Below are positions 60,699 to 64,000 of a stretch of 64,000 bases of DNA, one piece after another; positions within the stretch are counted from its first letter, which is position 1; every line of letters starts with the position of its first letter. The position numbers and the translations under genes were made by a program. The notes under the pieces were generated by a model. That model was not told the origin of the DNA. It did not search any database and saw only the letters and a list, made by a program, of their open reading frames with translations. Source of the stretch: Campylobacter sp. RM12651 (lineage in GTDB: Bacteria; Campylobacterota; Campylobacteria; Campylobacterales; Campylobacteraceae); NCBI RefSeq assembly GCF_022369475.1, contig NZ_CP059600.1, positions 1,426,001 to 1,490,000 on the forward strand, written 5' to 3'.

Positions 60699-61594
60699 TA
60701 AAATCTACTCCTTTCATAATCTTGTCCCATAATTCCTGTTGGTTTAAACAATAAAACAAATACTAAAAATATAAATGCAAAACCATCTTTAAACCCTGCT
60801 AAATCAGGCACAAAAGCTACTATTAAAACTTCGCAAAATCCAATTATAAGCCCACCAAGAACAGCTCCGCCAACGCTACCAATACCACCTAAAACAGCAG
60901 CTCCAAAAGCCTTAAGCCCTATTAAAACTCCCATATTAGGGTCAATTTGTGGATATTTACACGCCCAAAAAATCCCGCCAATACAAGCTAACATTGAGCC
61001 TAGTGCAAATACAAAAGCTATAATTTTATTAGCATCAATTCCCATTAAAGCAACGGTTGAAATATCAAAAGCAAGTGCACGAATAGCAATTCCATATTTG
61101 CTTTTATACAAAATCAATAAAACAGCTATTAAAATAATAATAGTTAAAGTTGGAATTATCAAATCAAGCAAAGACATTCTAATATCAAATAAATTAATAG
61201 GATTTATCAAAATACTCGGTGCATTAAATGGTTGTGGTGTACTTGTAAATAATACATTTATTAGATTTTCTAAGAAAAACGAAACTCCAATAGCAGTGAT
61301 TAATAGTGAAATTCTAGGAGAATTTCTAAGTGGCTTATAAGCAATCTTATCAATGCTAATTCCAAGTGCAATACAAATTAATATAGCAAAACCAAAAGCA
61401 GGTATAAACGGAAAAGCAAAAAAATTAAGTGCAAATAAACAAGCATACGAGCCTATCATCATAATATCGCCGTGAGCAAAATTGATAAGCCTTAAAACTC
61501 CATAAACCATAGTATATCCAATAGCAATTAGTGCATACATTGAGCCTAGTGAAAAGCCATTGAAAATCTGTTGAATAAGTAGCGTCGAACTCAT
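60698..61594 (-). CDS. livH: Branched-chain amino acid ABC permease LivH
   Basis: 298 residues, about eight helices. FNGFSLGSMYALIAIGYTMVYGVLRLINFAHGD and LGGIGSVGGAVLGGLIIG are LivH blocks. First gene of livHMGF; no binding protein (livJ/livK) lies upstream or downstream in the window. Confidence 0.95.
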   Translation of the reverse strand: MSSTLLIQQIFNGFSLGSMYALIAIGYTMVYGVLRLINFAHGDIMMIGSYACLFALNFFAFPFIPAFGFAILICIALGISIDKIAYKPLRNSPRISLLITAIGVSFFLENLINVLFTSTPQPFNAPSILINPINLFDIRMSLLDLIIPTLTIIILIAVLLILYKSKYGIAIRALAFDISTVALMGIDANKIIAFVFALGSMLACIGGIFWACKYPQIDPNMGVLIGLKAFGAAVLGGIGSVGGAVLGGLIIGFCEVLIVAFVPDLAGFKDGFAFIFLVFVLLFKPTGIMGQDYERSRF

Positions 61595-61666
61595 TAAAAA
61601 CCTTTTTTGAAAATAAAAAGAAATATTAATAAACTAAGCTTAATTTCATAATAATTTTTAAGATTA

Positions 61667-61672
61667 ATTATA
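61667..61672 (-). promoter_or_regulatory. Probable -10 of livHMGF
   Basis: TATAAT on the minus strand about 73 nt before the livH ATG. The word TTACAAAATTACA (61699-61711), also found in the ycsI promoter, lies just upstream of it. Confidence 0.5.
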
Positions 61673-61736
61673 AGAATTTGTAAATTCGTAACACTTTTTT
61701 ACAAAATTACAAAAATTATATTTAATCTTTTAAATA

Positions 61737-62501
61737 TTATTTATAAAAATCCTTAGGAAAAGGCTTTAATATACTATTGCTTAATTCTTTAGCCATTAAG
61801 CTTTCAAATTCTAAATCCTTGCATACTTTTTTGCTCTCAATTACCTTGCCTTTATCAAGGACTAAAACTTCATCACAAAATAATTTTATAATCCTTAAAT
61901 CATGAGTTATTACGATATAGCTTAAATCCTTTTGAAGATTTTTTAAAGTCTTTAAAATCTTTGCTTGAATTAATACATCTAATGAACTTGTAGCTTCATC
62001 TAAAATAAGTATTTTTGGCTTAATTGAAATAGCTCTTGCTATGCTTAGCCTTTGTAATTGTCCCCCACTTAGCATTGAGCATTTTTTATCTAATAAGTCT
62101 TGATTTAATTCTAATAATTCTAAGCATTCTAAAGCTCTTTTTTTAATCTCGCTTTTACTAAAATTAGTAAGATTTTCTAAAGGTTCAATCAAGGCTTCAT
62201 AAACGCTAAAATCAGGGTTAAAAGATGCTCTTGAATCTTGAAATACTATTTGAATTAATTTTTTATACTCTTTATTATCTTGTATTTTTACATTGTTTAA
62301 AAATACATTTCCAGAATTTGCTTTGTAAATATTAGCAATGATTTTTGCTAAAGTGCTTTTGCCACTTCCACTAATTCCTAAAATACCTAAAGAATTATTC
62401 TCATCTAAATTAAAGCTAACTCCATTTAAAACTTGAGTATATTTATCGCTAAATAAATTTGAGTTTTTATATGAATATGAGATATTTTCTACCTTAAGCA
62501 T
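61737..62501 (-). CDS. Nickel/peptide-type ABC transporter ATPase (NikE-like)
   Basis: 254 residues. Walker A GISGSGKSTLAK, FQDSRASFNPDFSV, signature MLSGGQLQRLSIARAI, Walker B LILDEATSSLD, switch ITHDLRI. Short length and pairing with the next ATPase fit NikE/NikV rather than DppF. ATG 62501 follows GGAG; it overlaps nikD by 8 nt. Confidence 0.85.
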   Translation of the reverse strand: MLKVENISYSYKNSNLFSDKYTQVLNGVSFNLDENNSLGILGISGSGKSTLAKIIANIYKANSGNVFLNNVKIQDNKEYKKLIQIVFQDSRASFNPDFSVYEALIEPLENLTNFSKSEIKKRALECLELLELNQDLLDKKCSMLSGGQLQRLSIARAISIKPKILILDEATSSLDVLIQAKILKTLKNLQKDLSYIVITHDLRIIKLFCDEVLVLDKGKVIESKKVCKDLEFESLMAKELSNSILKPFPKDFYK

Positions 62502-63219
62502 TGCTAACTCCATATAATGATAAATGTGAATTAATTAATTCTTTTGTTATATTTGCTTGTGGGTTTTTAAATATATCAATACAAGTTGCTTCTTCAACAA
62601 TCCTTGCATTATCCATAACATAAACATAATCAGCAAGTCTTGCAACCACTCCAAAATCATGAGTTATTAACAATATCCCTATTTTGCTTGATATTTCTTC
62701 TAATATATCTAAAACTGCAGCTTGAGAAATCAAATCCAAATCACTCGTAGGCTCATCAGCTATTATAAATTTTGCACGAGATACTAAGGCTAAAGCTATC
62801 ATAATTCTTTGAAGCATTCCGCCACTGCATTCGTGTGGATAAAGATTTAAAACGCTTTCGTTCAATTTAACTTTATTTAAAATCTCTTTTATATATTCAT
62901 TATCAATTTTTAAATTCCTTGCCTTTAAAGTCTCATAAAAGCAGTTTTTGATACTAAATAAAGGATTAAAAGCTGTTCTTGGATTTTGCATAATACAAGC
63001 AATATTTTGCTTTGAATTATCATCTAAACAAATACTCCCGCTAAGCTTTAAATTATTTGCTACATATCCCATAATAGCTGTTGCTATTAGGCTTTTTCCA
63101 CTTCCACTAAGCCCTAATAAAGCCGTGATTTTTCCACTTTGTATATTCATACTAACATTATTTACTAAGGCTGTATCTTTATAAAATATATTTAAATTTT
63201 TTACTATTATTTTATCCAT
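62494..63219 (-). CDS. Nickel/peptide-type ABC transporter ATPase (NikD-like)
   Basis: 241 residues. Walker A GLSGSGKSLIATAIMG, MQNPRTAFNPLFSI, signature CSGGMLQRIMIALAL, Walker B FIIADEPTSDLD, LLITHDFGVVARLAD. NikD/NikW-type. ATG 63219 overlaps the permease end by 8 nt. Confidence 0.87.
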   Translation of the reverse strand: MDKIIVKNLNIFYKDTALVNNVSMNIQSGKITALLGLSGSGKSLIATAIMGYVANNLKLSGSICLDDNSKQNIACIMQNPRTAFNPLFSIKNCFYETLKARNLKIDNEYIKEILNKVKLNESVLNLYPHECSGGMLQRIMIALALVSRAKFIIADEPTSDLDLISQAAVLDILEEISSKIGILLITHDFGVVARLADYVYVMDNARIVEEATCIDIFKNPQANITKELINSHLSLYGVSNA

Positions 63220-64000
63220 GACTTTCAACTTGTATTAAATTTTCAAATTTATCTCTTAAAATATCGCCTAATAAATTAAAAGCAATAATTACAATTAACA
63301 TAGCAATTCCAGGATATAAAATAAGCTCATAATGAGTTAAAATATAATCTTTTGTTTCAGCTATCATTATCCCCCATTCAGCCTGTGGTGCTTTTACCCC
63401 AAGCCCAAGCAAACTAAGACCTGAAATATGCAGCATTATATGCCCCAAATCAAGTGTGCTTAATACCAGTAGCTGCATACAAATAGGCTTTGCAAAATGC
63501 TTTTTAAAAATCTTAAAATTACTAGCTCCACAAGTTTTGCTAATTAATACATATTCAGTATTTTTTAACTTTAAAACAATGCTTCTAATAATCCTTGCAT
63601 ACCAAGCCCAGTGAGTTAAAGCAATGGCTATAATTATATTTAATAAACCAGTTCCTAAAATCCCTACGAAAAATAAAGCCAAAACAATAGTAGGAAAGCA
63701 TAAAAATATATCACAAATTCTCATTAAAAAATTATCAATTTTATTATTTGAAAATCCAGCTATAAAACCTACACTAACGCCTAAAACTATTATTATAATA
63801 ATGGTTGAAAAGGTAGCTAGAATTGAAATATAAGCACCTTCTAAAATCCTTGAGAAAATATCTCGCCCTAAATGATCAGTCCCAAAAATATGCAATAATG
63901 AATTACTAGCAAATTTATTCGCTAAATTAATCTCATTTGCACTATAAGGTGCATAATATTTACCAAATAAAGCAAGTAAGATTATAAAAGCACATAAAAA
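63212..64000 (-). CDS. Nickel/peptide-type ABC permease (NikC-like), 5' end outside the window
   Basis: At least 262 residues, open to the window edge. The reading frame continues upstream of position 63895 through LFGKYYAPYSANEINL, so the start codon is outside. Typical blocks: HIFGTDHLGRDIFSRILEGAY, and the EAA-loop-like LISKTCGASNFKIFKKHFAKPI, then GLSLLGLGVKAPQAEWGIMIAE. Its partners NikA/NikB should lie to the right. Confidence 0.9.
   Translation of the reverse strand, partial: FLCAFIILLALFGKYYAPYSANEINLANKFASNSLLHIFGTDHLGRDIFSRILEGAYISILATFSTIIIIIVLGVSVGFIAGFSNNKIDNFLMRICDIFLCFPTIVLALFFVGILGTGLLNIIIAIALTHWAWYARIIRSIVLKLKNTEYVLISKTCGASNFKIFKKHFAKPICMQLLVLSTLDLGHIMLHISGLSLLGLGVKAPQAEWGIMIAETKDYILTHYELILYPGIAMLIVIIAFNLLGDILRDKFENLIQVESHG

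Noticed and set aside
63212-63895. Start of the NikC-like permease at 63895
   Set aside because: The frame stays open to the window edge with permease-like residues, and the codon at 63895 is a TTG inside a conserved segment.

Overview
The window is very AT-rich DNA from a Campylobacter-like member of the Campylobacterota. The evidence is the napAGHBLD order, nrfHA with a CXXCH catalytic haem site, motAB, acpP-fabF-accA, a NikD/NikE-type ABC system, and rRNA/tRNA sequences of that type. The species cannot be fixed from the sequence alone. Most of the window is coding, and most genes lie on the minus strand in short operons with overlapping ends.

Layout. 1-930: decayed Mu-type phage head gene (gpF). 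1441-4701: a 23S-5S rRNA unit with its own processing stem. 5087-8321: PEP synthase (ppsA) and its divergent regulator ppsR. 8398-9375: exported catalase-fold protein. 9425-13707: a 5-oxoproline operon (D-glutamate-cyclase-like ycsI, pxpB, pxpC, pxpA and an NRAMP-fold carrier). 13936-17814: TPP riboswitch and thiamine salvage operon (cytX, thiM, thiE, HAD phosphatase, thiD), bracketed by a 145-bp direct repeat that copies the start of ycsI. 18102-23402: motB, motA, a hemerythrin-diguanylate cyclase, polA. 23534-29568: BASS transporter, two microproteins, a nuclease, argO, two small membrane proteins, cstA and its ybdD partner. 29702-38125: periplasmic nitrate reductase operon, divergent from nrfHA. 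38310-40165: an orphan membrane protein and a 1.3-kb gene desert. 40166-46821: hemH, accA, fabF, acpP, fabG, an MFS/MarR pair, a gph-like HAD. 47198-49989: exported ABM-domain protein, a nearly G-free stretch, tRNA-Ile and 16S rRNA. 50252-57998: selenium-dependent molybdenum hydroxylase (xanthine dehydrogenase type) operon with a purine permease. 58235-61594: livHMGF without a binding protein. 61737-64000: nickel-type ABC genes, cut by the window edge.

How it fits together. The genes suggest a respiratory, amino-acid- and purine-using organism: peptide, branched-chain amino acid, oxoproline and xanthine uptake feed central metabolism; PpsA/PpsR controls entry to gluconeogenesis; Nap and Nrf respire nitrate and nitrite to ammonium. 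Vitamin B1 is salvaged rather than made here.

The most unusual features are: (1) the 16S-tRNA-Ile unit and the 23S-5S unit are separated by about 43.7 kb although each keeps its own RNase III-type stem; (2) the thiamine module flanked by long direct repeats; (3) a complete selenium-hydroxylase maturation set in an epsilon-type genome; (4) a candidate phase-variable promoter with a G10 spacer; (5) a 280-nt stretch with a single G; (6) three related YbdD-like microproteins of 43-52 residues.
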